DNA of 64,000 nt. Source: a virus. The stretch lies in the IMG/VR virus record IMGVR_UViG_3300043446_004967, positions 1 to 64,000 of that record; one strand, written 5' to 3'. Positions 26,770-35,698 of this stretch are shown piece by piece. Below the pieces are notes generated by a model. That model was not told where the DNA came from, did no database searches, and worked only from the letters and a program-made list of their open reading frames with translations. A program made the translations under genes and the position numbers. Position 1 is the stretch's first letter, and each line of letters begins with the position of its first letter.

Positions 26770-27177
26770 CTACTCTTTACCCGTTAATAAATAATCGACG
26801 CTTACGTCTAGCACCTCCGCCAACTGTGCCAACACAAAACACTGCGGTCTGCTTTCCCCGGTTTCGTATTTGTGCAGTTGCGTCCTGTTCACAACACAAG
26901 TTGGCAGCCGTGAGGTGATGTCGTTTAGCGATGCCGTCCGGCCGCCTTTGCCCGGGTGGCGTATTATCAGGTTAAGCCTAGCGTCACGTAGCCGGCACCC
27001 CAGCGCTTCATAGAACTCCTTTTCCGCGTTATTTTTGTTCCGCCACTCGCTTTTAGGCGGAGACGCGTCGGAGGGAAGGGCATCCTTTATCGGACCGGAT
27101 TCCGCACTTTGTACGGGGGATTCGGTAGTCGGGCGCCTAGGCGCCCTTTTATTACCATTTAACGTCTGACCAGTCAT
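26770..27177 (-). CDS. XRE-family helix-turn-helix regulator
   Basis: Start at ATG 27177 (MTGQTLNGNKRAPRR) with an AAGGGAG site seven bases upstream; it overlaps the nrdB end by 26 bp. The first 55 residues are disordered and basic. The C-terminal 75 residues are a Cro/CI-type HTH: LGCRLRDARLN, then TQLHKYETGESRPQ and LAQLAEVLDVSVDYLLTG. It is a candidate repressor; the repeated palindromic operators at 50-57 kb are possible targets. Confidence 0.75.
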   Translation of the reverse strand: MTGQTLNGNKRAPRRPTTESPVQSAESGPIKDALPSDASPPKSEWRNKNNAEKEFYEALGCRLRDARLNLIIRHPGKGGRTASLNDITSRLPTCVVNRTQLHKYETGESRPQCFVLAQLAEVLDVSVDYLLTGKE

Positions 27178-28135
27178 TTTTGCTCCCTTTTGCATAACTA
27201 GTTCCTCTTGCTTCAAAAAAGTTTGGAAATTCTACCCCGCCTAGCACTTCGTCCATCCACGGTAACGGATTGCGGGAAACCCCGTAACGCGCGGGCAACC
27301 CTAGCTCCTTAAGACGCAGATCCCCGATGTAACGGACGTACTGCTTAACGTCCGACGCGGAAAGCCCTTGCACGTCTCCCAAAGAAAACGCCAAATCAAT
27401 GAAAGCGTCTTCATGCCGGACCACCGTTTCGCACGCTTCTGTGATACGCTCGTTCAGCCGATCTCGGTCAATGGCCGGATTCTCCGCAAGAAAAGCATGG
27501 AACAGCTTTATGATGCCGTGGGTGTGTAACGCTTCATCCCTCACGGACCACGTAATGATCTGCCCCATGCCCTTCATTTTATTAAAGCGGGGAAAGTTCA
27601 TCAGCATAGCGAATGAGGCGAACAGCTGCAATCCCTCCGTAAACGCCCCGAACACGGCGAGGGTTAGGGCACACCCTTCCGCGTCCGCCGCGTCAAATTG
27701 CGCCATGTACTCGTGCTTATCCCGCATTTCTTTATACGACAGGAACGCCTGATATTCCGTTTCAGGCATCCCCACAGTGTCCAGCAAGTATGCATACGCC
27801 GCCATGTGGACCGTTTCCATCGCGGAGAACGCGGAAAGCATCATTCGCACTTCCACAGGCTTAAACAACCGTAGGTAATGGTCGATGTAGCAGCCCCCGA
27901 CGTCCACGTCAGCCTGCGTGAAGAACCGAAATATTTGCGTTAGCAAATGTTTTTCCTGCGGCAAAAGGTTCATCCTCCAATCACGGACGTCCTCCGCCAG
28001 CGACACTTCTTCGGGCAGCCAGTGCATTTGCTGCTGGGTGTGCCATAAGGTATACGCCCACGGGTAGCGAAAGGGCTTATACCCTGTTGACGGCGTTAAG
28101 AGTGACGGCGTGCTTAACGGTTGGCCCCAAGTCAT
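27152..28135 (-). CDS. nrdB: Ribonucleotide reductase class I small subunit
   Basis: A 327-aa protein starting MTWGQPLSTPSLLTPST. Diiron ligands can be placed: Asp76 (FFTQAD), Glu107 and His110 (METVH), Glu168 (FTEGLQ), Glu201 and His204 (RDEALH). The radical tyrosine corresponds to Tyr114 (ETVHMAAY), at the same spacing as in E. coli NrdB, so this is a Y-radical enzyme. It supplies the radical to NrdA for NDP reduction. The C-terminus (KGSKNDWSDVKW) is the tail that docks on NrdA. It is split from nrdA by three small genes. Confidence 0.92.
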   Translation of the reverse strand: MTWGQPLSTPSLLTPSTGYKPFRYPWAYTLWHTQQQMHWLPEEVSLAEDVRDWRMNLLPQEKHLLTQIFRFFTQADVDVGGCYIDHYLRLFKPVEVRMMLSAFSAMETVHMAAYAYLLDTVGMPETEYQAFLSYKEMRDKHEYMAQFDAADAEGCALTLAVFGAFTEGLQLFASFAMLMNFPRFNKMKGMGQIITWSVRDEALHTHGIIKLFHAFLAENPAIDRDRLNERITEACETVVRHEDAFIDLAFSLGDVQGLSASDVKQYVRYIGDLRLKELGLPARYGVSRNPLPWMDEVLGGVEFPNFFEARGTSYAKGSKNDWSDVKW

Positions 28136-28148
28136 GTGCGAGTCCTTG

Positions 28149-28514
28149 TTAATTCGTTGTTTCCATGGTGGAGATGGCGTCTCCGTTCAGCTCGGCTAGC
28201 ATGTCTTCCGTTAGCCCGCTTAGAGCGTCTTCCCAAAAACGGGCGACCCCGTCATCCAGCAGGGCGTCTTGTGTCCCCGTGTATTCTTCCAGAAGAAATT
28301 CGCCCTTATATGCCCGCTCTTGAAACTCGGCGTACAGCTGCGGGTTTTTTATAGCCGCGCGAACTAGCGGCAGGTAGGCACCCAGCGCACTTTCGACACA
28401 CGCTACTCCCGGGGCTTCTGCGATAACGCGAGAAACTCGCTTCAGGCGACGCTCCGTCAACGCCAAATATTTGTACAGCGTCTCTTCTTCGGAGAGCGGG
28501 ATACGCGAAATCAT
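28149..28514 (-). CDS. Hypothetical acidic helical protein
   Basis: I place the start at ATG 28514 (MISRIPLSEEETLYKYL) because an AAGGAG site lies directly upstream; an in-frame start at 28583 would overlap the previous gene by 65 bp. The product has 121 residues, helical, with an acidic C-terminus (DDGVARFWEDALSGLTEDM). It lies between nrdB and nrdA. Function unknown. Confidence 0.6.
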   Translation of the reverse strand: MISRIPLSEEETLYKYLALTERRLKRVSRVIAEAPGVACVESALGAYLPLVRAAIKNPQLYAEFQERAYKGEFLLEEYTGTQDALLDDGVARFWEDALSGLTEDMLAELNGDAISTMETTN

Positions 28515-28518
28515 ACCA

Positions 28519-29004
28519 TTACTCCTTTTCCTTATGTAAAGTCTTTCGGGGGCGCCCCGCGCGTTTTCTTTTACGGTAGACAACTACGGGGCCCTTCCCT
28601 AAATAACGCGGCACTTTTTTGGCGGCGCGCCGTTTATTGACGGGCGCACCGGGCGCCTCGCCCGCCGGGTAACAATGCCGCAGCAGACGAGGTGACGCGC
28701 ATCCCTCCAGTTCAGCGCGCAGCTCAAATAAATCTTTGCGCTCGCCCGCCTTGCCTTTCGGCTCCGTTAAAATTATCCGTGTCAAAGTTGCCCCATACAG
28801 GCGGCTTTCTTGTACTTTGGGCACCACCACATCCACCTTTTTCCCGATGTATGGGGAAAGCCTGCCTACAAGCTGCCGCACTTTGTCTCCCCGCAGTCTA
28901 CACTCCCGCAGGAACGCCTTCAACGGTAAAGTAAATAATTCCGCCGCGTATAGGCGGGCCAGCTCATCGCTGGCCTCTATGAAGGCTGTGCGCATGTCAG
29001 TCAT
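28519..29004 (-). CDS. Hypothetical protein with basic C-terminus
   Basis: A 161-aa protein starting MTDMRTAFIEASDELARLY. A helical first half leads to a C-terminal tail rich in Lys and Arg (VVVYRKRKRAGRPRKTLHKE), including an AT-hook-like RPRK core (GRPRK). Nucleic-acid binding is plausible. It overlaps the upstream gene by 8 bp. Confidence 0.6.
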   Translation of the reverse strand: MTDMRTAFIEASDELARLYAAELFTLPLKAFLRECRLRGDKVRQLVGRLSPYIGKKVDVVVPKVQESRLYGATLTRIILTEPKGKAGERKDLFELRAELEGCASPRLLRHCYPAGEAPGAPVNKRRAAKKVPRYLGKGPVVVYRKRKRAGRPRKTLHKEKE

Positions 29005-29515
29005 GGCGGCGCGCCTCGATGTCGCGTAACGGCTTAGTAACGCGCTCTACCACTCTTACCGTGTAAAAGCCGAGCATGGGAGACGGACGTTCGGGCAGCG
29101 CGTTCGGGAGGGCGCGGGACAGAGCCTGCGCGTAAAAGTCGGCGACATATCGCCGCGCTTCCTCCCCCAACGGACGGCGTGGCGCAGCGACCGCGCACAG
29201 CTCATAGAATAGGCAGGGCTCTCCGGATTGCACTAAGCAGGCAAACTCGGCGGTCAGGGTGACTCCTTCCAGCAACACCGTGCGCTTGATTTGACCGGAT
29301 AAAGGGTCCGCATACGTGGGGTAGCGTTTTGCCCACCCTAGGTTGATCTCCTTAACTCCGGGCAGTCCTGCACACACTCGCTCGACGCCGCTTGCTTCGT
29401 TGCGCGCTTGGATAAGCGCAGAGGCAATGCGCTCCACGACGGGTTTCGCTAGCTCAGAGGGAGGAACTACGCCGTAGCGGCGCAGCTCCTTTTCTGAAGA
29501 TACTCGTATAAACAT
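28997..29515 (-). CDS. Hypothetical protein next to nrdA
   Basis: A 172-aa protein starting MFIRVSSEKELRRYGVVP. Two Cys pairs occur in the middle (ACLVQSGEPCLFYELC). It lies 18 bp downstream of nrdA and overlaps the next gene, so it is part of the same transcript. I do not recognise a family. Confidence 0.6.
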   Translation of the reverse strand: MFIRVSSEKELRRYGVVPPSELAKPVVERIASALIQARNEASGVERVCAGLPGVKEINLGWAKRYPTYADPLSGQIKRTVLLEGVTLTAEFACLVQSGEPCLFYELCAVAAPRRPLGEEARRYVADFYAQALSRALPNALPERPSPMLGFYTVRVVERVTKPLRDIEARRHD

Positions 29516-29532
29516 GTTCCCTCTTGTGACTC

Positions 29533-31353
29533 TTAGCCGCAGGCGGAGCAGTCTTCGGTGTTGTTGATGCGCCTCTCCGGCGCATCCGGGTTTTTTGCCG
29601 CTAATGAGCGGAGGTAGTACAGGCTTTTTACCTGCTTTATATACGCGCTTTTGTGTAAGTTGTGGAGTTCTTGCGGAGAGGTCTCCGGGGGTAAGAATAG
29701 GTTAAGAGACTGCGCTTGGCAAATATACGGCGTGCGGTCCGCCGCAAGGTTTATGATATCGTGCTGGTTAATCTCAAACGCCGTGCGGAAAACGTCTTTA
29801 TCCTCGGGGGTTAGACAAGACAACTCTTGCACGCTGCCTTCCGCTCGGGTGATTTGTGACCACACTTCTTCCTTCAGTTGCTCGTTTAACCCTTCGGACC
29901 CGCCTAGCGCTTCGGAGAGTCGCTTGTCCAAGTAGCGATTTCTAAGCGCGAGCGTTCCGCTTAGGGTTTTCTGTGAGTAGCTGTTCCCATAGTAGGGTTC
30001 AATACCCGGCGAGCACTCCCCGCATATGATAGAAATAGACGCCGTGGGCGCTACCGCTAATGCGTGCGCGAAACGCTCTTGCAGGCCGGCTTCCGCCGCG
30101 TCAGGACAGGCCCCGCGCTCTGCGGCCAGTTTCGCCGACGCCCGTTTGGCATGTCCGTGCAGTTCGGAAAAAATCTTATTATTATACGCGCGAGCGGAAG
30201 CGGAGCCAAAAGGCAGTCGTTGTGATTGGAAGAAAGAATGCAGACCCATGACCCCGAGCCCGATGCTTCTTTCCCGAAACGCCGAGTAGGCGGCGGCGGG
30301 GACTTGAGAGCGCGCGATATAATCCTCCAACACGTTGTCTAGCATTCTGAGACAGTCTTCCGTGATCCGCTCGAAATTTTCCGCGCCCTCGCGCTGCCAC
30401 GTTAAATAGTGCTCTAGGTTCAGCGACCCTAGGCAGCATACTGCCGTGCGGCGCTTGCCTAAATGGTCTTTGCCCGTGTGCAAAGTGATTTCGCTGCACA
30501 GATTAGAGGTCTTAACGTCAAGACCTAATTTCTTATATACGTCCGGGCGCAGCCGATTCACTGTATCCGTGAATAAAATGTAAGGTTCGCCGGTCTTTAG
30601 GCGGAGATTCAGTAGTTTAGCCCAAAGCTCCCGCGCGCCGACCTCCCGGACAACGCTCCCGTCCGCCGGACTGGTAAGCGCCCACGAAGAACCCTGCTCA
30701 ACCGCTCGCATAAAGCCGTCGCATACTGACACGCCATGATGGAGATGTAACGTTTTGCGGTAAGGATCTCCCCCCGTAGGGGTACGTAAAGCTAAAAATT
30801 CCTCTATCTCCGGGTGAGACATCGGCAGGTATACGGCTGCGGAACCCCGACGCAAACTGCCCTGTGAGATTGCCAGCGTCATCGATTCCATCACCTTAAT
30901 AAAAGGGATAATCCCTGAGGTGACTCCGCTGCCCTTTACCTGCTCCCCTATCGAACGGATATTCCCCCAGTAACTCCCCAGACCGCCGCCGCCGGACGCC
31001 AGTAAAATATTCTCATCCCACAAAGCACGTATGCCGTCTAGGCTGTCGTCTGTTTCGTTGATAAAACATGATATAGGATAGCCGCGTCCCGCGCCGCCGT
31101 TGCTGAGTACGGGTGTGGCGGGCATGAACCATCCTCGTGACATATAGCCAAAGAGGCGAAAAGCGTGCGCTTCGTTATCGCCATACGCACGGGCGACGCG
31201 CTCGAACATGCCGGAAGGGGATTCTCCGGGCAGGGTATACCGACCGTCAATAACGCGAAGGCCGGCGGAAGTTAAAAAACTGGGGGGCGAGGTAAAGGAA
31301 GATTGCACGTCGGCCTCTAAGTGTTTTATGTAAAAAAATTTTATGTGATACAA
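29533..31353 (-). CDS. nrdA: Ribonucleotide reductase class I large subunit
   Basis: A 606-aa protein starting MYHIKFFYIKHLEAD. Active-site residues are visible: Cys96 (PISCFIN), the radical/proton set Asn284-Leu-Cys286-Ser-Glu288 (NLCSE), the partner cysteine at 306/307 (AVCCLGSLN), the tyrosine pair in KSLYYLRS, and the C-terminal redox pair in EDCSACG. The protein lacks the N-terminal ATP-cone of longer NrdA proteins, so dATP activity control is probably absent. It converts NDPs to dNDPs together with NrdB. It is the first gene of the minus operon that starts at the divergent region 31354-31491. Confidence 0.93.
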   Translation of the reverse strand: MYHIKFFYIKHLEADVQSSFTSPPSFLTSAGLRVIDGRYTLPGESPSGMFERVARAYGDNEAHAFRLFGYMSRGWFMPATPVLSNGGAGRGYPISCFINETDDSLDGIRALWDENILLASGGGGLGSYWGNIRSIGEQVKGSGVTSGIIPFIKVMESMTLAISQGSLRRGSAAVYLPMSHPEIEEFLALRTPTGGDPYRKTLHLHHGVSVCDGFMRAVEQGSSWALTSPADGSVVREVGARELWAKLLNLRLKTGEPYILFTDTVNRLRPDVYKKLGLDVKTSNLCSEITLHTGKDHLGKRRTAVCCLGSLNLEHYLTWQREGAENFERITEDCLRMLDNVLEDYIARSQVPAAAYSAFRERSIGLGVMGLHSFFQSQRLPFGSASARAYNNKIFSELHGHAKRASAKLAAERGACPDAAEAGLQERFAHALAVAPTASISIICGECSPGIEPYYGNSYSQKTLSGTLALRNRYLDKRLSEALGGSEGLNEQLKEEVWSQITRAEGSVQELSCLTPEDKDVFRTAFEINQHDIINLAADRTPYICQAQSLNLFLPPETSPQELHNLHKSAYIKQVKSLYYLRSLAAKNPDAPERRINNTEDCSACG

Positions 31354-31491
31354 CCACGGATTAACCGTGTTTTGCCTGTCAATTATAGCGTGAACGCGCG
31401 ACTAAAGCATGTATAATTGTACGCCGCGGGCGCAACGACGGAGAAAAAAAACGCTCTTGCCGCCGCGACGAACTTTTAAAAAAGTATATCT
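31354..31491. promoter_or_regulatory. Divergent intergenic region between nrdA and plus-strand accessory operon
   Basis: Candidate boxes: TATAAT on the minus strand at 31387-31382 (towards nrdA) and TATAAT on the plus strand at 31412-31417 (towards 31492). Neither has a convincing -35. A TTGACA on the minus strand (31382-31377) has no -10 at proper spacing. A short hairpin CACGG-TTAAT-CCGTG lies at about 31354-31368. No Shine-Dalgarno precedes ATG 31492. Confidence 0.4.
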
Positions 31492-32664
31492 ATGGAAATA
31501 AAAGAAGTCGAAAATATTTACTGCATCGAAGGCACGTTCACTTCGGGCGACCGTGCCAACCTAACGATAGACGGGGTCGCGGACCTCCCCAAAGTTTTCC
31601 GGAAAGGACGCAGGTTGACCCCCCTTGACCCGCGTCGAATCTTTTTTACCCGCACGGCGGCGGAGGCCAAGAAGATCTTCAAGGAAGTGCTATCCGGGTT
31701 TTACGTGGACGGAGACGCCCGCAGCGGCGTGTTGCGCCTGATCGAGACTCCCGCACTGGGCTACTTACAAGAGCTTACTTTGCTGGCCCACTGTAACGGA
31801 AAGTACGAAAAAAAGGTGCTACGGGTAAGCCGTCGTAACCTTCTTTCGATACGAAGACACATACTCTCCGTGCACGGAGAGCAAAGAACCGCGTTAGCCG
31901 CCGCTATTGACGCGCGCTTCCACGGACTGATGTGGACGGAGGCACCGCATTACGACGAGCGGCCGCGTACATGCACTCCCCCGATCGCCACCCAAGGAGA
32001 CCTTCTGAAGGCGCTGCCGAAAGTTATCGCAGCACAAGAGAGGGCTATACGGAGGATTATAGAAAGCCACGCCGCCCTTCAGTGTTCCTCGTTTAGCTGG
32101 CCGGACGCGCTCCGCCGCCAAGGGTTTACGCAAGACAAGCTTACCGCTCCTCTCGAATATGGCGCGGTCCCTACTCTAGGCCCCTTGGCGCACTTGGCAA
32201 AGCGCGTTAAGGGTAACAGGGCCTTACAAGAGGTTCTACAGAACGGGATCGTCTCCGAGGAGGACGAGGCCCAGCTATTTCTGCTGTATAAGGAGGGGGA
32301 AGACGGGCGGCAACGCTCCCTAGACGCGGAACTCGCTATGACTCTACACCATCTGTCAGCAATAGTCCGGCAGGAGCTCTCCCCGCATAGTCAGGTCCGG
32401 TTGCTGGCGCTGAAAAAGCTCTTGAGCTCGGACAACTCCGAGCTTTGTCAATTGAAAAGAGGGATCGTTGGTATCCGTAACGACTGGTTGCGGCGGATAA
32501 GCGCAGGCGTGTTGCGGAAAGCGGAGGCCATCAGCCTTTACGCCGGAATACCCGACGGCATCTGCTGGGGCAGTGGTCCCGTCGCCCAGCTTTACGACAC
32601 GAGCCTCCCTTACGTGGATTTCACAGGGTTCACCCTGCCGGGGGATGAACATGAGGGGGACTAA
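31492..32664 (+). CDS. Hypothetical protein, first gene of plus-strand block
   Basis: A 390-aa protein starting MEIKEVENIYCIEGTFTS. The N-terminal 170 residues are mixed alpha/beta; the C-terminal half is helical (LGPLAHLAKRVKGNRALQEV, LSAIVRQELSPHSQVRLLAL). It lacks a recognisable ribosome site, having an A/T-rich leader instead. It is followed by an overlapping gene. No family recognised. Confidence 0.65.
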   Translation: MEIKEVENIYCIEGTFTSGDRANLTIDGVADLPKVFRKGRRLTPLDPRRIFFTRTAAEAKKIFKEVLSGFYVDGDARSGVLRLIETPALGYLQELTLLAHCNGKYEKKVLRVSRRNLLSIRRHILSVHGEQRTALAAAIDARFHGLMWTEAPHYDERPRTCTPPIATQGDLLKALPKVIAAQERAIRRIIESHAALQCSSFSWPDALRRQGFTQDKLTAPLEYGAVPTLGPLAHLAKRVKGNRALQEVLQNGIVSEEDEAQLFLLYKEGEDGRQRSLDAELAMTLHHLSAIVRQELSPHSQVRLLALKKLLSSDNSELCQLKRGIVGIRNDWLRRISAGVLRKAEAISLYAGIPDGICWGSGPVAQLYDTSLPYVDFTGFTLPGDEHEGD

Positions 32665-33091
32665 CTGTCTTGCGCGCATAGAATTTTTGGTAACAACAGG
32701 AAAGATTACCGTTCTTGTGCGCGTGTCCAACGAAACTATCAGGCGACGGGCAACTGCCGCGCGTGCCGCTTTTAACGCGCGTAGGCCCCCTAGAGAATAC
32801 ACGTCTTGGCGCGCGGCACAGTGGGGCGCACAATGGGATAAAGCGTTGCTCAGGGAATACCCGTTGACAAGGTTCATCCGGCGAACGTACCCTAACGATA
32901 CGCTTCATTGGGCAGCGTCTAATGATCCTACTCGCGGCCGGCGGGCCTCCTCCTATTTTTACACAAAAGAAGAATTTATTTGGTGGCGTCATTATGAAAC
33001 TTCTGTGTTACAGCTCGGGGAACCCCGGACCGCTTCAGGTAACGGAACGCCTACGGGAAAATCTTCCGTCGCTGGCGGAACTGGCCGATAA
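32645..33091 (+). CDS. Hypothetical basic protein
   Basis: Start placed at ATG 32645 (MNMRGTNCLARIEFLVTT), overlapping the previous stop. The product has 148 residues and is basic, with RRRATAARAAFNARRPPREY and EEFIWWRHYE segments. Its last 30 codons overlap the next gene (from 32994), where the residues are low-complexity, so the 3' end may be only tolerated overlap. Function unknown. Confidence 0.45.
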   Translation: MNMRGTNCLARIEFLVTTGKITVLVRVSNETIRRRATAARAAFNARRPPREYTSWRAAQWGAQWDKALLREYPLTRFIRRTYPNDTLHWAASNDPTRGRRASSYFYTKEEFIWWRHYETSVLQLGEPRTASGNGTPTGKSSVAGGTGR

Positions 33092-33941
33092 GGAAAGTCC
33101 GTATAAAAGCGCCGCACGAGCGGCGTTAAGGGAGGTGATCCCTATCGCCGCCGCCCACAACCACGCGGAAACGCTGTATAACCAGTGGATCGACACGCGG
33201 GAATACGGTCCCGACGACGTGCGACGCGGCGTCGTCCGCGCTATTCGGGAAACAGCCCTCCCGTTAAGCCGTATCTATAGAAAGAAAGCGCGCGCAAAAT
33301 CGCTGGCGGTTCTCCGGAAGTTTACCTTTCTGGAGGACAGGGACGAGTGCGCGGAGGCTGCGGAGGAATTGGGCTACCGCCTTAACAGCTGGCGGGGAGA
33401 TGTAAGCGCCTACGGGGATCTTTTGATAGAAGCTTGGTTTTTATCCCGCCTGTTCGCGCCGGACCTTCGTTCTTACGAACGGGCGACGCTGGAGATGATC
33501 GCGCCCAGATTACCGAATTTTCAGGTACGAGAAGACCTTCGACGGCGTTATGCCAACGCGGATCCCGGCCCAGTCCCTTACGTCGTGTACGACGCGTTGT
33601 TTTCGCAGGCGAGGCTAAAGCTGCCGGAGCTGAAAGACAATGAAGAACTAGCACAATACCTCCTTTATTTGGCTGGGCTCGCCGGGAGCCGCCTGCGGAG
33701 GTGGGATCCTCTTAGGGCGGACGGAAAAGAGGAGTCCGGCGCGGAGGATAATCAAGCCTACAGCTTAAGGGCTACGGTCTGGCTGGAGCTTAACTGCGGA
33801 GTGCGGTATGCTGTACGTCGGCACGCGACAGCGATGGACAAGTTGTACGCACTTCTCAAACTCTGGTGGATGGCAATAGCTCTACGCCGAAGCGCCGCAG
33901 CCGGCGAATACCCCCCCCTCCTCTCTCCGGACTTCCCGTAG
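32994..33941 (+). CDS. Hypothetical helical protein
   Basis: Start placed at ATG 32994 (MKLLCYSSGNPGPLQVTE). The product has 315 residues, strongly helical and Arg-rich, with HEAT/TPR-like repeats of amphipathic helices (YLLYLAGLAGSRLRRWDPL, LYALLKLWWMAIALRRSAA). I recognise no family. It is part of the plus-strand accessory operon. Confidence 0.6.
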   Translation: MKLLCYSSGNPGPLQVTERLRENLPSLAELADKESPYKSAARAALREVIPIAAAHNHAETLYNQWIDTREYGPDDVRRGVVRAIRETALPLSRIYRKKARAKSLAVLRKFTFLEDRDECAEAAEELGYRLNSWRGDVSAYGDLLIEAWFLSRLFAPDLRSYERATLEMIAPRLPNFQVREDLRRRYANADPGPVPYVVYDALFSQARLKLPELKDNEELAQYLLYLAGLAGSRLRRWDPLRADGKEESGAEDNQAYSLRATVWLELNCGVRYAVRRHATAMDKLYALLKLWWMAIALRRSAAAGEYPPLLSPDFP

Positions 33942-34003
33942 GGTAGGACAACCAACCTCAACCGACCGACAAAATTAACAGAACTAGCAACGGAGGCCCC
34001 CTA

Positions 34004-34447
34004 ATGTCCATAGATCATGAAGCCGCCGTGAACACCATGCTTCAAGACGCCCGAGAATTGTTTAAAGACGAGAGATATGACGAAACCCTCGCCGTTTTGG
34101 CCGCGGCTCTTGTGTATGCGGAGAAGCGTCTGCCTACACCAGACACAGTAAGCGCCTACCGGACCCTTATTTACCGCTACTTGGCGGAGGCCGCCTACGC
34201 GCTAGGTAGGGTTAAAGACGCCGTAATCCTGTATAAGATGGCGTTAAACGGGATCGCTAGGTACACCCCCCAACTACGGACTTTTATTGTCACCACGCTT
34301 AGGATGCTCTTAAGTAGTTCCACGGCAGCGGAAGATTGGGATACCGCGGAGGAAGCGCTTGCGAAGCTCCGTCACTTACCGCCGGAGGTTGCCTGCGAGG
34401 GGGCTGACGTGAGCGAGGTAACCCTTCCGGGATCCCGGCTACATTAA
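34004..34447 (+). CDS. TPR-like helical protein
   Basis: A 147-aa protein with a good GGAGG site, starting MSIDHEAAVNTMLQDARE. Three or four helix pairs resemble tetratricopeptide repeats (ARELFKDERYDETLAVLAAA, YRYLAEAAYALGRVKDAVIL, DWDTAEEALAKL). TPR folds mediate protein contacts. A strong terminator follows, so it ends this transcript. Partner unknown. Confidence 0.65.
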   Translation: MSIDHEAAVNTMLQDARELFKDERYDETLAVLAAALVYAEKRLPTPDTVSAYRTLIYRYLAEAAYALGRVKDAVILYKMALNGIARYTPQLRTFIVTTLRMLLSSSTAAEDWDTAEEALAKLRHLPPEVACEGADVSEVTLPGSRLH

Positions 34448-34543
34448 TGCGGCGGAAGCGAAAACTCCCTTGCTCCCGCCTCGTTTTCTGTGTTACCCTG
34501 TGGTTTGAACTCAGTTCAGGGGTAGTCGCATGACTGCCGGAGG

Positions 34544-34573
34544 AAAGGCCGTCCAATGTGGGCGGCCTTTTTT
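34544..34573 (+). terminator. Rho-independent terminator
   Basis: AAAGGCCG (34544-34551) pairs with CGGCCTTT (34563-34570), and a run of six T follows, continuing TTTTTTCTTTTC. It closes the 31492-34447 plus-strand transcript. Confidence 0.88.
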
Positions 34574-34587
34574 CTTTTCCTTGTTGC

Positions 34588-34616
34588 TTGACGCACGACA
34601 AGCCTTAGTGTACGGT
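34588..34616 (+). promoter_or_regulatory. Candidate promoter for 34676-41370 operon
   Basis: -35 TTGACG (34588-34593), a 17-bp spacer, and a weak -10 TACGGT (34611-34616). It directly follows the terminator and is the only promoter-like pair upstream of the NAD-related genes. Confidence 0.45.
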
Positions 34617-34675
34617 TAGAGGAGCCGCAGTCTAGGCGGCGTGGAAAAAACAAAAAATCAAGGAATAGAAAGAAA

Positions 34676-35020
34676 ATGTCTAATACGCTCTTTTCAGCGG
34701 ATATTAATTACGACCCGTCTCGGGAAGCGGCGGAGATGGCGCTCCACATGGCGCACCTCGCTTATTTCTCTGACCGTCTTACGGAGGCAAGTCAGCATTT
34801 GATGACGGCGCTGGTCTACAGACTTATGCTATACGGAGGGGCCGCGCAGAAGACGAAAGAGGTTGTCGCGGTTCTCGAAAAATGGTACGAGGAGTACGCG
34901 ACCCCGGGTTCCCAAGTAGCAGAAATGCTGGAGAATGTAAGAAATTATGTAAACAGCGTGCCCGAAAAACCCAAAAAGTTCTATCGCCCCGGCGAGGAGC
35001 AATTATGCAGCGGCTCATAG
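34676..35020 (+). CDS. Hypothetical small helical protein
   Basis: A 114-aa protein starting MSNTLFSADINYDPSREA. It is helical, with TPR-like pairs (AEMALHMAHLAYFSDRLTEA), and resembles in style the 34004 product. It overlaps the start of the small membrane gene that follows. Function unknown. Confidence 0.6.
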   Translation: MSNTLFSADINYDPSREAAEMALHMAHLAYFSDRLTEASQHLMTALVYRLMLYGGAAQKTKEVVAVLEKWYEEYATPGSQVAEMLENVRNYVNSVPEKPKKFYRPGEEQLCSGS

Positions 35021-35211
35021 GCTCTTGGGCTGACTCCTGCCGTGCAATAACGGTGGGGGACATGTTAATTCTTCTGGGCGTACTCGTGGCTACACTGGCA
35101 GCCTTACGCTACGGGATGCGCTGGAGCAAAAATGAGGTTTTCCGTGAGGCGTTACCCTCAATTCTTTTTGTATGGCTCTGCATTGGAGCGTCGTGTGTAG
35201 TGGTGTTCTAG
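35005..35211 (+). CDS. Small two-helix membrane protein
   Basis: A 68-aa protein from ATG 35005 (MQRLIGSWADSCRAITVGD) with a strong GGCGAGGAG site. Two hydrophobic segments (LILLGVLVATLAALRYG and ILFVWLCIGASCVVVF) flank a short charged loop. It could be holin-like or an inner-membrane accessory protein. It overlaps the preceding gene by 16 bp. Confidence 0.55.
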   Translation: MQRLIGSWADSCRAITVGDMLILLGVLVATLAALRYGMRWSKNEVFREALPSILFVWLCIGASCVVVF

Positions 35212-35241
35212 TGCAATTGGAAAACATAAGGAGGGAGAAGC

Positions 35242-35685
35242 ATGTTGTTTATTTTTGATCTCGACGGAACATTGGCGGACATACGGCACCGGCGGCATTA
35301 CGTCGAAAGTCCCCCGAAAAGGTGGGCGCAATTCTTTGCAGAATGTACGGAAGACACCCCTAAAAAAGACGTGATCGCCGTGTTGGAGTCGTTGAGACGC
35401 GCGGGAGCTGAAATCCGTATATGGTCCGCGCGCCCCGAAAGCACTGCGGAGGCCACGAAAGCGTGGCTGGCCCGACATATTAAAGGGGGCGACGAACTTC
35501 CTTTACGTCTCCGACAGAAAGGGGACTTCCGCCCTGACGCGGAGATCAAGCAAGAGTGGCTTAGGGAACTTACGCCGGAGGAGCGTGAAAGGCTGCGAGG
35601 GATCTTTGATGACAGAGACATTGTTGTTCAGATGTGGCGCTCGAACGGCGTCACCTGCTTTCAAGTAGATAACTACGAGAACTAG
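35242..35685 (+). CDS. HAD-superfamily phosphatase (polynucleotide kinase 3'-phosphatase-like)
   Basis: A 147-aa protein starting MLFIFDLDGTLADIRHRR. Motif I is DLDGTLAD with nucleophile Asp6 and acid/base Asp8; motif II is IWSARP; the acidic motif near the C-terminus is FDDRDIVVQMW. The 'DDR..VV..WR..G..C.QV' ending is that of the phosphatase half of T4-type polynucleotide kinase and related phage nucleotidases. It precedes the Prs-like gene by 13 bp. It may remove 3' or sugar phosphates; a role in the NAD-related pathway is inferred only from position. Confidence 0.78.
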   Translation: MLFIFDLDGTLADIRHRRHYVESPPKRWAQFFAECTEDTPKKDVIAVLESLRRAGAEIRIWSARPESTAEATKAWLARHIKGGDELPLRLRQKGDFRPDAEIKQEWLRELTPEERERLRGIFDDRDIVVQMWRSNGVTCFQVDNYEN

Positions 35686-35698
35686 ATAAGGAGGCCCC

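Noticed and set aside
32356-32877. 173-codon minus-strand frame opposite 31492-33091
   Set aside because: It is opposite plus-strand genes in a consistent operon; residues are low in recognisable pattern and no ribosome site is seen.
34501-34560. tRNA-like segment (GGTTTGAACTC) after the 34004 gene
   Set aside because: No cloverleaf can be drawn around it; only a T-loop-like string is present.
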